64,000 nt of DNA, from contig OX381707.1 of the NCBI GenBank assembly GCA_947462335.1, positions 65,614,816-65,678,815 on the forward strand, given 5' to 3'. Numbering within the stretch: position 1 is the first letter of the stretch; each line of letters starts with the position of its first letter. Both the position numbers and the translations under genes were made by a program. Positions 24,470-32,989 of this stretch are shown here, piece after piece. This DNA is from Harmothoe impar (Eukaryota; Annelida; Polychaeta; Phyllodocida; Polynoidae). Under the pieces are notes generated by a model. It was not told where the DNA came from and searched no databases. It was given only the letters and a program-made list of their open reading frames with translations.

Positions 24470-25793
24470 TTATGGAAACTAATGCCAGTTGATTAGGCAT
24501 TAGCAAATCTTCCGTTCTGAATAACCTCGCCTCCTAGCAACTTTATAGCAGAGGATGAATAGTCCCGAAGGTAACTTGATAGTTTCTATTCAGGAATGTG
24601 AACTGATCTTAACACGTAATCTAAGTTCTGCCTAAGTGATTTGCCAGTTTAATGTGAGTACTACTATTGACCTTTAAGATGATAGGGGTTCAGTTTCTTC
24701 AATTTCTTGTTAATTAAACATGAGACCATGATGGTGGGTAGAAAGGTCCTTCGGTGCGTGGAGCTTTAATATTGTCTTAATAATCTACTCCCTTTACAAG
24801 TGGTACCTGATCCTCCTGATTATACTATAATATGTGCATAGGATTTGAAAGGGCTTAGTATACCTCCCTGCCCCTCCTAGGGAGTACAATATTACACTAG
24901 GGGAAGAGTTCAGCTACTTGAGTGCGTTGTGATTCCGGATAATTAACACTTTCAAAACTCGTGTTCATAAACACATGCTATATATCACGTACTACTCTAG
25001 AGAGGTCTAAATCAGCAATCCCCTTTTCATTGAAAAGCAATGTTCAATGATACAGGAAATAAACACTTGAAATTTGAACAGTTTTCTTTTTCAAGGTAAA
25101 TGCATGTACATACATATTCCTCTTGCGACCTGTTCTACATATAACATCTACCGTGCAAGTCAGATCGCTGATACGGCTTATAGGACTGGCCCAAAATCGA
25201 GTAAGGCTTATACGCGAGATTTTACGATAGTTGAATAATCTGCTTATGCCACCATGTTTAAGATACACCTTGCATCCCATAATTCCTGCCACCACATGAG
25301 CTGCTCATTGAACACCACCTGAGCTGGAGCTGCTCCTTACACCAGTAATCCCAACGGCTCACATACTCGGGCACCATAAAGTCACACTGCCATGTGGGAT
25401 GAGATGGGGGAGGGGGGTAGAGGAGTAGGTAGGTGGGTTAGTGATGGGGGAGTGGTGGTAAAAGGAATAGTAAGGACGTGGTAGATATAGAAAAAGAGAA
25501 AATACTAATTCAGGGAAGAAATAGGGGAAAAAACAGGGAAAAGTGCGACACATAAGTATATCCAATTAAATTCAGAAAGGAGGGAGGGGTGTAGTTCATA
25601 CAAAGAATGGGAGAATGGGTAGAGCGAAATAAGGAAAGAAAGATAGTCAATGAACCACCCTGTAGAGACCATACACACGTCTTTATAGACACAGAAACTG
25701 ACAGGACTCGGTCAGTACATGAGTACCAGACAGGGCCAAGGCTGAGGTCAGAGGTCAAGTAGTCTACAGAGGGAAGCCACGATTAAAAGACAT
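24470..25793. repeat. Segmental duplication block, second copy (pairs with 2.16-4.15 kb)
   Basis: Direct-order match to the first copy, described at 2161-4150. The match stops at about 25790, exactly where the 3' end of LINE B begins. This dates the LINE B insertion after the duplication, or shows its loss from the first copy. Confidence 0.75.
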
Positions 25794-26389
25794 AACAATT
25801 GTATTGTATTGTAATTTCATTTATTTATCCTGGCAGAATGTTGGCCTAGAAGGCCGTATTATACATACACCAGCAGTTTCCGATGGGCGGAGGTAATATG
25901 GGCAAGTAAGCCCTTTTAATATTGAAAAATAGTAAAGAAACACTCATTTAGGAGTATATCCTTACTATGTATACCTTACCTAGCCATTTTTTATAAAAAT
26001 TTTATTAGGATTTTTTACTACTAATGGCATTTTGCCATGACTAAGTTAGTACACATGTGTCCTAACATAGGATTTCTCCTTAGAGGAGAAGAAAAGAGGG
26101 ATAGGACCCAAGTTAGGTAATAACTTGGGTAGGGTAAGAGAGATGTACAGTATCATAGTTTTCATGAGAAAATATATATCTCCAGTTAAAGTTAACTGGA
26201 GATAAAATTAAATATCCTATATATGTGGATGTGTTTCATAAGAAACACACACCCATATATGGACATATGTATGCAAGGGCTAAATTAAATTACAATTGTT
26301 ATATCTTTACTTCAGGTGGAGTGTGCTGGGGGGGGGGGGGGTGCGCGCAAAAGGAACCTTATGTCCAGGGGGGAGGGGGGGGGGGGTAC
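25794..26389 (-). other. LINE B 3' UTR: array of perfect hairpins ending in ACAAT repeats
   Basis: Perfect or near-perfect inverted repeats follow each other: 25843-25855 (5-bp stem), 26024-26038 (6 bp), 26074-26090 (7 bp), 26106-26130 (10 bp), 26177-26204 (13 bp), and about 26222-26258 (7-bp core within a longer imperfect stem). Two long G-runs on the plus strand (26326-26341 and about 26371-26386) lie nearest the ORF2 stop. The terminal ACAAT units are the probable RT recognition end. Confidence 0.8.
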
Positions 26390-26831
26390 TCATCGCTGTA
26401 GCCTTGGGATGTCAGGAAAGGCCATAATTTTTACATTGTAAATATCATCATTCCACTGCCTGAATTGATTTTCTTCTTGAATAGCTCTTGTTTCTATCTC
26501 AAAAGAATTCCATCTTGTTGCTAGCCTGTACTCTAAGCTTTTCCTGTAAACAGGATTTAATGACCTGGTGACCTTTAATAACCTTTCATCATGAGCACGC
26601 GTTCTGATGGGTCTCCTGTCAATGAGATTAATGTTTAATGATTGGATGAATGATTTATGAGATAAGTGATATTGCCTCCTATCTTCCATATAATTTAATT
26701 TGGCAACCTTGAGAAGTTTTTCTGTATTTATTGTCCCTCTATGACTAAGTGCAGTCCTTAAGGCTTTGTTAATGGCAGTATGTAAAAGAACACAAGTGAA
26801 ATAGATGCAATTTCTATATTTAAACCAAGTA
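26390..26831 (-). pseudogene. LINE B ORF2 remnant: C-terminal region only
   Basis: The open frame runs from just after a stop at about 26832 to the stop at 26390 (about 146 codons; the first ATG is at 26689). It aligns by eye with the end of the LINE A ORF2: INKALRTALSHRGTINTEKL here against NKGLRTVYKV in LINE A, then YRKSLEYRLATRWNSF against VRSALYRAIDRWNNL. This is the post-RT segment of CR1/L2-type ORF2 proteins, whose function is not well defined. No RT or endonuclease residues remain. Upstream sequence is non-coding, so the missing part was deleted or was never present in this lineage. Confidence 0.75.
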
Positions 26832-27707
26832 AATTACATGTTTTTCACCATAAGGGATTAGACACATGGCCTTAAGGGCTTAGAAGTCCAGTGTTCATAA
26901 AGTGTCTGCTGGTACATTGTGTACCCTATGTTTGATTCCTTTTCAAGTACCGGTAAGAGTTACCGGTAGTAATTCCTTAAGGGTTTAAGCGTTTAGGCAT
27001 GTTTCCTTATGGGATGAGTGTTCATTTTATGCCTTTCAGTATACAGGTGATATACATAATATAACATACATTTCATAGTGCATTTAAACAGGTATCAAAG
27101 TATGAGGCGAATAAATCATATGAGTCCGGGCCAGTTACCCTAGGTATGATTGTCGCTCTAACCTGTGTACTATATCAATGTGTATGGATTGGGTGGGAGG
27201 GGGATGTTAGGTTACTTTAATTGTTATTATGGGAATTTTGAATGAAGTATTACTTAACTAATAGGAATAATTATTTATTTAGGGTATTGTCTGTCCACAT
27301 ACTCTCGGTGTAGTGAAATTTACACTTTATACCTATATGTGGATAGCCAATTACATGTTTAACTAATTAGATATCTTCATAATTACATGCCTAGTGTTAA
27401 TTACACGGTATGGCATTATAAAATAATATTACTAATTGCAAACTGAAGGATATAGACTCATGCTAAGTGCTATTGACACTGTATTGCATAGAGGTGATAC
27501 TACATGGTCCGTTGTTGATGGTCTTGTAATTACCCGGTAGGCTGTTCACCAGCGCTTTGTACTACAGTGCATGTGTACCGGGGTGATGGCATGTTTCATA
27601 TCACAGTCGAGTAGATTCTTATATTATTGTTAATCTGTTAGGGATGAAGGAGAGGGGGGGGGGGGGTCTGTTAGTTATTATGTGCATACTTATTTATGTT
27701 AGTGTTA
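26832..27707 (-). other. LINE B internal non-coding spacer with hairpins
   Basis: This lies between the SGNH ORF and the ORF2 stub, where RT would be expected. It holds a 9-bp perfect hairpin TACCGGTAA-GAG-TTACCGGTA (26948-26968), a nested imperfect pair around 27296-27348 (CCACATA…TATGTGG enclosing AGTGAAATTTACACT) and a G-run at about 27654-27666. No decayed RT motifs (YADD, PQGS, LDYKKAFD-like) are visible in any frame. Confidence 0.65.
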
Positions 27708-28538
27708 TTAGTCTGTATTTGCCATTTTCCTCCTATTAGCCAGTATACTATTGGCTATCATGTAGCCCCAGGTCTTCTTCGTATTGGAGCTAGGGTGAAG
27801 GCCATCCCACAGTAGTCTGTACCTGTCGTATCGATTCTTGCCCTTCAGGTGATGCACCGTGCTCTGCCACCAAGGTCCTATTACCCCTGATTCCTCATTT
27901 ATATTGACCAGGGCTATATTTAAATGTCTCATGGCCTCGTTTACCACTGCTTGTTGGAGAGGGTAAGGGTTGAGGATTATTGGTTGGCCGTTAATAGGTC
28001 TGCCGTGGATCTGGTTGTATGTAATGAATTTCACCCCTACTAGCTGAGCGAAGGCTAGTGGAGGGGACTGGGGATGATTGGTTATGCTAGCTTTGAACTG
28101 TTCATATTTTGAGGTCATGACCTCTACTAGATTGGCCACCTCTTGAAAAACTGGTGTTATAGTGCCATTCGAGTTCTTATGTGATAAGTTATTGATTCCA
28201 ATGGCTACAATCACAAGGTCATAGTTGGCTGCGTCAAGTTCCGTATTAACCCAAGGTAAAAGTGACTCAATTGTCGTGCCAGGTTTGGTAATTACCTTGA
28301 TCTGGACGTCTTGGGGGGTGCCTTCCTTATAAGCCGCGGCTTCTAGGCGCTCAAGAATCTTATTTTGAAGTCCTCCTCCCCTACTATACATGGCTACTAA
28401 TACGTTAAACATAGTGGCATGTGAGGTCTGACCAGCTATACAGGTGCGTGTGTACTGTATCAGTGTGAGAGCCGGAGTGGCAGTTGGCGGGGTGCAGGCA
28501 GCGGTGGTCTGGACGGGCGGGCGGCACAGGGGGATCAC
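27708..28538 (-). CDS. SGNH-hydrolase-like protein of LINE B
   Basis: A 276-codon frame. Its first ATG is codon 43 (about 28412), just before MFNVLVAMYSRGGG, and the frame opens upstream with a GTG. The SGNH blocks are readable: block I with candidate nucleophile Ser52 in AMYS, block II GTT (87-89) in KPGTTIESLL, block III GINN (114-117) where the family has GxND, and block V DGLHP with Asp245 and His248. All three catalytic positions could therefore be present, although the block I GDS is altered to MYS. Esterase/SGNH domains are known from CR1/L2-type LINE ORF1 proteins, where their role is unsettled. Here the domain is a separate frame behind the NADAR ORF1. A second frame (about 28620-28405) carrying YDGRPTRYKMDDGKLGY suggests a frameshifted N-terminal extension. 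Functional state is uncertain. Confidence 0.75.
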   Translation of the reverse strand: MIPLCRPPVQTTAACTPPTATPALTLIQYTRTCIAGQTSHATMFNVLVAMYSRGGGLQNKILERLEAAAYKEGTPQDVQIKVITKPGTTIESLLPWVNTELDAANYDLVIVAIGINNLSHKNSNGTITPVFQEVANLVEVMTSKYEQFKASITNHPQSPPLAFAQLVGVKFITYNQIHGRPINGQPIILNPYPLQQAVVNEAMRHLNIALVNINEESGVIGPWWQSTVHHLKGKNRYDRYRLLWDGLHPSSNTKKTWGYMIANSILANRRKMANTD

Positions 28539-28699
28539 TACCGACTAAAAAGTTCATAAAAGCGTAACCCAGCTTACCATCGTCCATTTTGTACCGAGTT
28601 GGCCGGCCATCGTACTTGACTGAGTGCTAAGAACTGGATATGCTCTTTATCGTTACTCATAGGGTCAGTAGGTGGGTGGCGCTGTACGGGGTGTTAGTT
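28539..28699 (-). other. Gap between LINE B ORF1 and SGNH ORF, with frame break
   Basis: A short frame starting MSNDKEHIQFLALS (about 28659) ends early, while the neighbouring frame reads on as VKYDGRPTRYKMDDGKL into the region overlapping the start of the SGNH ORF. This is consistent with one or two small indels in a formerly longer SGNH protein that began close behind the ORF1 stop. Confidence 0.5.
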
Positions 28700-30157
28700 T
28701 CACGTACTTATGGCTGTGATAGCTACCCGTACCTTCTGTAAAGATATCCCACAGAGGTTCCTCCCTGGTCTATCTACCGCGAAGTTCTTTTCTTTATCCA
28801 TCAGGGTGAGCCCACTGCCGAAGTTGATGTCCTCTGTGGCCTCAGCAAGGTCAAGGTCGTCTGTAGAAATTAGGAAGTCACGACACTTCGGGTTTAAGGT
28901 GAATTTGGAGAGCTGTAGGGCCTCCAGGACCTCCAGCTGCCGTTCTTCATCCCAGCTGTCATTGCCCTTGACACCTTTCATATACCTCTTAGCCTCATAT
29001 GGGCAGTCAGTACATAAAATCTTTGCTGCAAGTCCTTCCTCTTTTAGGGCAGTTGCTGCTTGGTGTTGAAACCCCTGTTCTACGCTCACATAGTAGAATC
29101 CATCGTACTTCACCTTGGCCTCGTACATATTAGATAAAATACTATGTCTTGATTGAAAGGCGATAGCGTTGTGCTCATCATATCTGACTGTCTTTATGGA
29201 GGACAGTTTCAAGGGGTCAGGGAGGGTATCCAAGGTGTCGTTTGTATAGGATTGATTATCAATCACTACTGCTTTGGAGGTCAGCTTAACGTTGTGTTGT
29301 AATGCCTTGGCATTGGCAGCCACTACTTTCAAGTCCTTAAAGGCATTTTGTTGGGCGAAAGTCATGTCGTCACCCACTGAAAGTCTGTCCCATTGCCTCA
29401 TATCCCTCAGCTTTTTCACGTTCTTGTATAAGACCCCTTTGTGCTGTTGCTTGAGGAATGTAAACATGATTGGACGGGGGCTGTTGTCCCTTGGTCCTCC
29501 AGGGGGGGGGGGGCGACCCATCCTGTGTACATCAGTACAATCTGCAGCTGTTAGGCCCGTACCAAGGTCTGAGAGTAGGGTAGTAACGGCCATGGCTGGT
29601 GATGGATAGGTGGACTCTTTGACCCCTCTTAAGATTATCTTACACCTTTTCTGGAATACTAGGGCTTCTTCTTTGTCCCTCTTGAGTTGCTTGATAATCA
29701 CTCTGTTTGTCTTGTTTTCACAGATGAGATCATCACACAAGCCTTCTAACTTGTCAACCCTCCCTTTGAGTAGCTCTAGATCAGTTACCCTCTCTTGGAT
29801 CCCGTCAATGTCATAACAGTTCTGCTCTATCCTCCCACTGTGGGCATTGATGCTATTCAGCATTGCTGTTATATGAGCCCCTGACTCTTGGTGTAAGCCT
29901 AGAACCTTGTTTGTATTGGAGATCAACACATTTAGGGTGTCGGTCATTGCGGAGAATTTGTTATAAAATACTCCCTCAAGCTCTTTAATGGTCTTGGCAC
30001 CAGGGGCTGGTACTATGGATCCATCTACTTCAGGTGGGCGTGGGAAGGGTTTGGTTACCTTAGGAGGTGAAGCTGAGGGCATGAAGGCAGCTATCCTGTT
30101 AAAAAGGGTAGTAACCCCCCCAGGTTCCGCTGAGGGATCCGTATTTGCCTCCGCCAT
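28700..30157 (-). CDS. LINE B ORF1 protein: coiled coil, RNA-binding region and C-terminal NADAR domain
   Basis: 485 codons, intact. Residues about 57-165 are helical with coiled-coil heptads (KVLGLHQESGAHI…VTDLELLKGRVDKLEGL…). Residues about 168-322 resemble the RRM plus C-terminal domain of L1-ORF1p-type proteins (CKIILRGVKES; RPIMFTFLKQQHKG). From about residue 325 to 480 the NADAR/YbiA motifs appear in order: LSNMY (341-345), SVEQGFQHQAA with Glu360, AKRYMKG (389-395), Trp402, KF (418-419), LIST…LAEATED (429-443), FGSG (446-449) and RNLCGISLQKVR (466-477). NADAR enzymes cleave ADP-ribose N-glycosidic links, including ADP-ribosylated guanine in DNA. The frame starts at the only nearby ATG after a short leader. 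The NADAR assignment is by motif; catalytic activity is inferred. Confidence 0.85.
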   Translation of the reverse strand: MAEANTDPSAEPGGVTTLFNRIAAFMPSASPPKVTKPFPRPPEVDGSIVPAPGAKTIKELEGVFYNKFSAMTDTLNVLISNTNKVLGLHQESGAHITAMLNSINAHSGRIEQNCYDIDGIQERVTDLELLKGRVDKLEGLCDDLICENKTNRVIIKQLKRDKEEALVFQKRCKIILRGVKESTYPSPAMAVTTLLSDLGTGLTAADCTDVHRMGRPPPPGGPRDNSPRPIMFTFLKQQHKGVLYKNVKKLRDMRQWDRLSVGDDMTFAQQNAFKDLKVVAANAKALQHNVKLTSKAVVIDNQSYTNDTLDTLPDPLKLSSIKTVRYDEHNAIAFQSRHSILSNMYEAKVKYDGFYYVSVEQGFQHQAATALKEEGLAAKILCTDCPYEAKRYMKGVKGNDSWDEERQLEVLEALQLSKFTLNPKCRDFLISTDDLDLAEATEDINFGSGLTLMDKEKNFAVDRPGRNLCGISLQKVRVAITAIST

Positions 30158-30600
30158 GTTGCAAGGTATTTGTCAAAATTCAAAGTATTTACAATTAAGA
30201 CTTTGAGCTATTAGTATGGCTGGTGGAGAAGTACGATTAGTGTTATTGCCAATTGATTTAAACACCTACGAGTGTTATTGACAGCAGTGCCGGCGGTGCC
30301 AGGTATGCAGTGACAGGTATGCGGGTATGCAACAGGTGTATGTAGTGGTGTAAGTATGGGCAAGTACCCTTATTCACGCTCACTCTCTCACCTGTGTTCC
30401 TGCGGGTAAGTATAATCCTGTTCTAGAAGATCCAAATGCTATTTGGTGGCTGTGTTAGTACTAACAGTTAATATCCATGGTACTGGCAGTGCATTCCTTC
30501 CTGGTTAGAAGGTGTTCCTGCAGTAGGATATCCTTATTTCTAGGTGTTAGCGAGAGCGCCCCGGCGTGCACGTCCGTCCTACGTGGTGGCCATCTTGCAA
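30158..30600 (-). other. Probable 5' leader of LINE B
   Basis: About 440 bases upstream of the ORF1 ATG, more GC-rich than the surroundings, with repeated CAGGTATGC pieces near 30299-30330. The 5' boundary is set only by the loss of this character at about 30600 and the resumption of backbone similarity near 30680. A promoter is likely here by analogy, but no defined motif is seen. Confidence 0.4.
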
Positions 30601-31227
30601 AAAAATGAGACAGGTACGAGACAAATGAGAATATAAAGTTTGGTTAGCGTCTCTTAAAGCAAAGAAAATCTATGCTCTAGTCTCCTGTGTGACATATTGG
30701 TGGGAATGGTATTAATCATGTGGATATTATTGGCATCTTCAGCCAGTAAGCCATGATGACAAAGGGTCCTTTTTAGCAGGGCAGGATTTACTTAAATGAT
30801 CCATATATAAATGAATATCCACAAAACGATATAATTTCCATTTATCGACACATGATTCATTCTAAAATAACCATCAAATAAATATAAATCATGCAAGAAT
30901 GGCCCCGTATTGTTAGACAAAATTATAATCTTATTAGACACTCCTTTGCAATACTGTTAAGAAATGAGGATTAGGGGTGATGATTTTGTAGATATTTTTC
31001 TGTGCATATTTCTTCAATGGAGAGTCTATGTGTCCAAAAGGGCAGATATCGCATCTTCAAGTGACAATATTTCACGTTATGCCTGGAGTACTTCCCAACA
31101 TAAAGATCTAGATAGCATAATTTGAAATGTCGCAACGTGATCTGATTGTTATCTATATCAATATATGTACCAGGTTAAATATAATTATGATAGTTGAAAA
31201 AGCATCGACTGAATGAAGATATTGTAA
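30601..31227. other. AT-rich spacer
   Basis: About 30680-30750 shows weak similarity to 4160-4210 (TAGTCTCCTGT pieces), the backbone flank expected on the far side of LINE B. The rest is unremarkable. Confidence 0.45.
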
Positions 31228-31501
31228 TGGGCAGCTGTGACTGCTGTGTTATTTGTATATCTATTTCTATGTGGTTGTTATGATGTAATATGACACAGTT
31301 CTATTATTGTTCATAACATGTTTTATTCATTCCTTAATGTGTACCGACGGTTCGTTACATATACTGTCGGTTATTGTCTATGGTTGTATACCGAGGTTAC
31401 CGAAGTTACCAATGATAAATTGTCATTAAGGTTTTGTAACGTGTTACATAATATTCAACACCAGGTGGCGCTGCTGGCACGGTCATGTGACCCCTCAGGC
31501 C

Positions 31502-31513
31502 TGTATATAAGGT
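31502..31513 (+). promoter_or_regulatory. TATA-box-like element of the putative LTR
   Basis: TATATAAGG in a GC-richer context, with AATAAA about 190 bases downstream once the nested MITE is removed. That spacing is plausible for an LTR. Confidence 0.45.
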
Positions 31514-31697
31514 TGGCTGTTCTTCCTAAGAAGGCAGTCAGGTTTGGTTACTGCTGAGGCACACACCTCCCTGCACTCCAGGTTTGATACACACTATGCT
31601 GTAGTTTGTACCCTTTCCTGTATTATTTTATGGTCATGTTCTGATCCCTGTTGTAACCGACAGTTATCCCAGGAAATAATACCTGAATGCTAGTTAA

Positions 31698-32397
31698 CCC
31701 TTACGTGCCCAGAACCCCAAAAGTGCGCGCATTTACACCTATATATCTTCAACAGAGCACCCTAGGGGCTATAGTGGTTAAATCAGGGTGATATTAGATG
31801 CAAATGAAACGCAATTGCATACGCTTTGTAACGATACTAAATATTCTATGGTGACATGTATAGAATATCGATGGTTGGCATAAATACAAAATATAATGAA
31901 TTAGAAATGGCCTAAAAATCATTAAAAATGCGCGCATTGGCCAAAAGGGGTAGAAGAAATATTGATAAATACCAGAAATATTGAAAAAATGGCAAAAAAA
32001 GTGATATAAAACTTTTTTAATATTTTTTTTCTGGAGATTCCAACTAAATTGGGGGCATTCTTTCACTTTCAACACATATACCTTCATTCAGAATATTAAA
32101 AGCATGTTTACCATGCCAAATCAATCTATTCCAAACTAAAAGGGCCCTTTTTTGGAAATATTAACCATTTGGCCATATTGTTTGATATTAGGAAAATAAT
32201 GTTGTTTGTTGCCATGGTAACCCGAAATTATGAAGTTTGCAGATGTTCTTCCATACATTATTCGAAAGTGTGTTCTATTAGCTTTTAGAAAATATAATAT
32301 TTAACATATATCAGCACAAAATATTGAACTGTTACACAATCCACAAATGATGTTGTGAAAACTCACTTTTGTCAAAATAGTTCTGGGCACGAAAGGG
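31698..32397. mobile_element. piggyBac-like MITE, 700 bp
   Basis: The ends are inverted repeats, CCCTTACGTGCCCAGAAC on the left and GTTCTGGGCACGAAAGGG on the right, immediately flanked by TTAA on both sides (31694-31697 and 32398-32401). TTAA target duplication with CCC-initial ends is the signature of the piggyBac superfamily. There is no transposase, only AT-rich filler with a T-rich/A-rich stretch near 32018-32035. Confidence 0.8.
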
Positions 32398-32475
32398 TTA
32401 AATAAAGTCGCCGTATATTAAAGCTTAATTGTACCTTGTCCGGTTGTTGTTCTTATGAAGTCACAAGTATCTTAG

Positions 32476-32989
32476 ACCAACTACAATATTTTCCGAGCTG
32501 TACAGCTCTTTATATATGCAATTATAAGAGTATATTTTTCATATACTTCTCAAGTCAAAAAGAATAATGGTGATGTATTGTTACATGCTTCAAGGAAAAT
32601 CAATAGTCCTCATACATGTTTACAATGCTATATCTAGCCAACACCCTACCTAAAATAATTGGTGTTTTCACCTTCAGAGACACTGAACCTAACTTGTTCA
32701 GCAATTTTACAGTCATGCGCCTCCTACACATCGTCAGATTTGTAATATTAAATGGTGATTCGAATTTCTGTGTTAATCTCTACCCACATGCAGGTTGTCA
32801 TCTTAACCATTAGCAATAGCGCAATACATTTCATATTCTCCACCACAACTAATGGATAAGCGTATTTTTTCCATCTAGTAATGGCCCTACATTTAGCTTC
32901 TATATTTGCTTTTTGAGACATGTTGCTATCATTTTATGTGTGGCTGGAAGTATTATTATATGTGTTCGAGATACATGCAGATACATTAT
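32476..32989. other. AT-rich stretch, nothing recognised
   Basis: No gene or organised repeat seen. Confidence 0.45.

Larger units (their letters stand above)
25794..30600 (-). mobile_element. LINE B: ORF2-depleted non-LTR retrotransposon with NADAR ORF1 and SGNH ORF
   Basis: On the minus strand the order is 5' leader (about 30600-30158), ORF1 with coiled coil, RNA-binding region and NADAR domain (30157-28700), SGNH hydrolase ORF (28538-27708), a non-coding hairpin-rich spacer, the last ~145 codons of an ORF2 (about 26831-26390) and a structured 3' UTR. The 3' end is a short ACAAT pentamer array (25796-25815), a typical CR1/L2-type terminus. Endonuclease and RT core are absent, so this copy must depend on another element's ORF2, in the manner of half-LINEs such as HAL1. 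The right boundary is approximate: backbone similarity to the first copy resumes near 30680. Confidence 0.85.
31228..32475 (+). mobile_element. Probable solo LTR, interrupted by a MITE
   Basis: Without the nested element (31698-32397), this reads like an LTR: a CTGTATATAAGG TATA region (31502-31513), a downstream GC-richer stretch as in LTR R regions, then AATAAA (32401-32406) followed by GTCCGGTTGTTG and a possible CA end near 32463. No internal retroviral or Gypsy coding sequence is present. The 5' boundary is uncertain (a TGTAATGGG at about 31229 is my best guess) and a clear target duplication is not visible. Orientation is from the TATA-to-AATAAA order. Confidence 0.45.

Noticed and set aside
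29274..29609. Plus-strand frames of 111-119 codons opposite LINE B ORF1
   Set aside because: Antisense shadows of the ORF1 coding frame with no features of their own.
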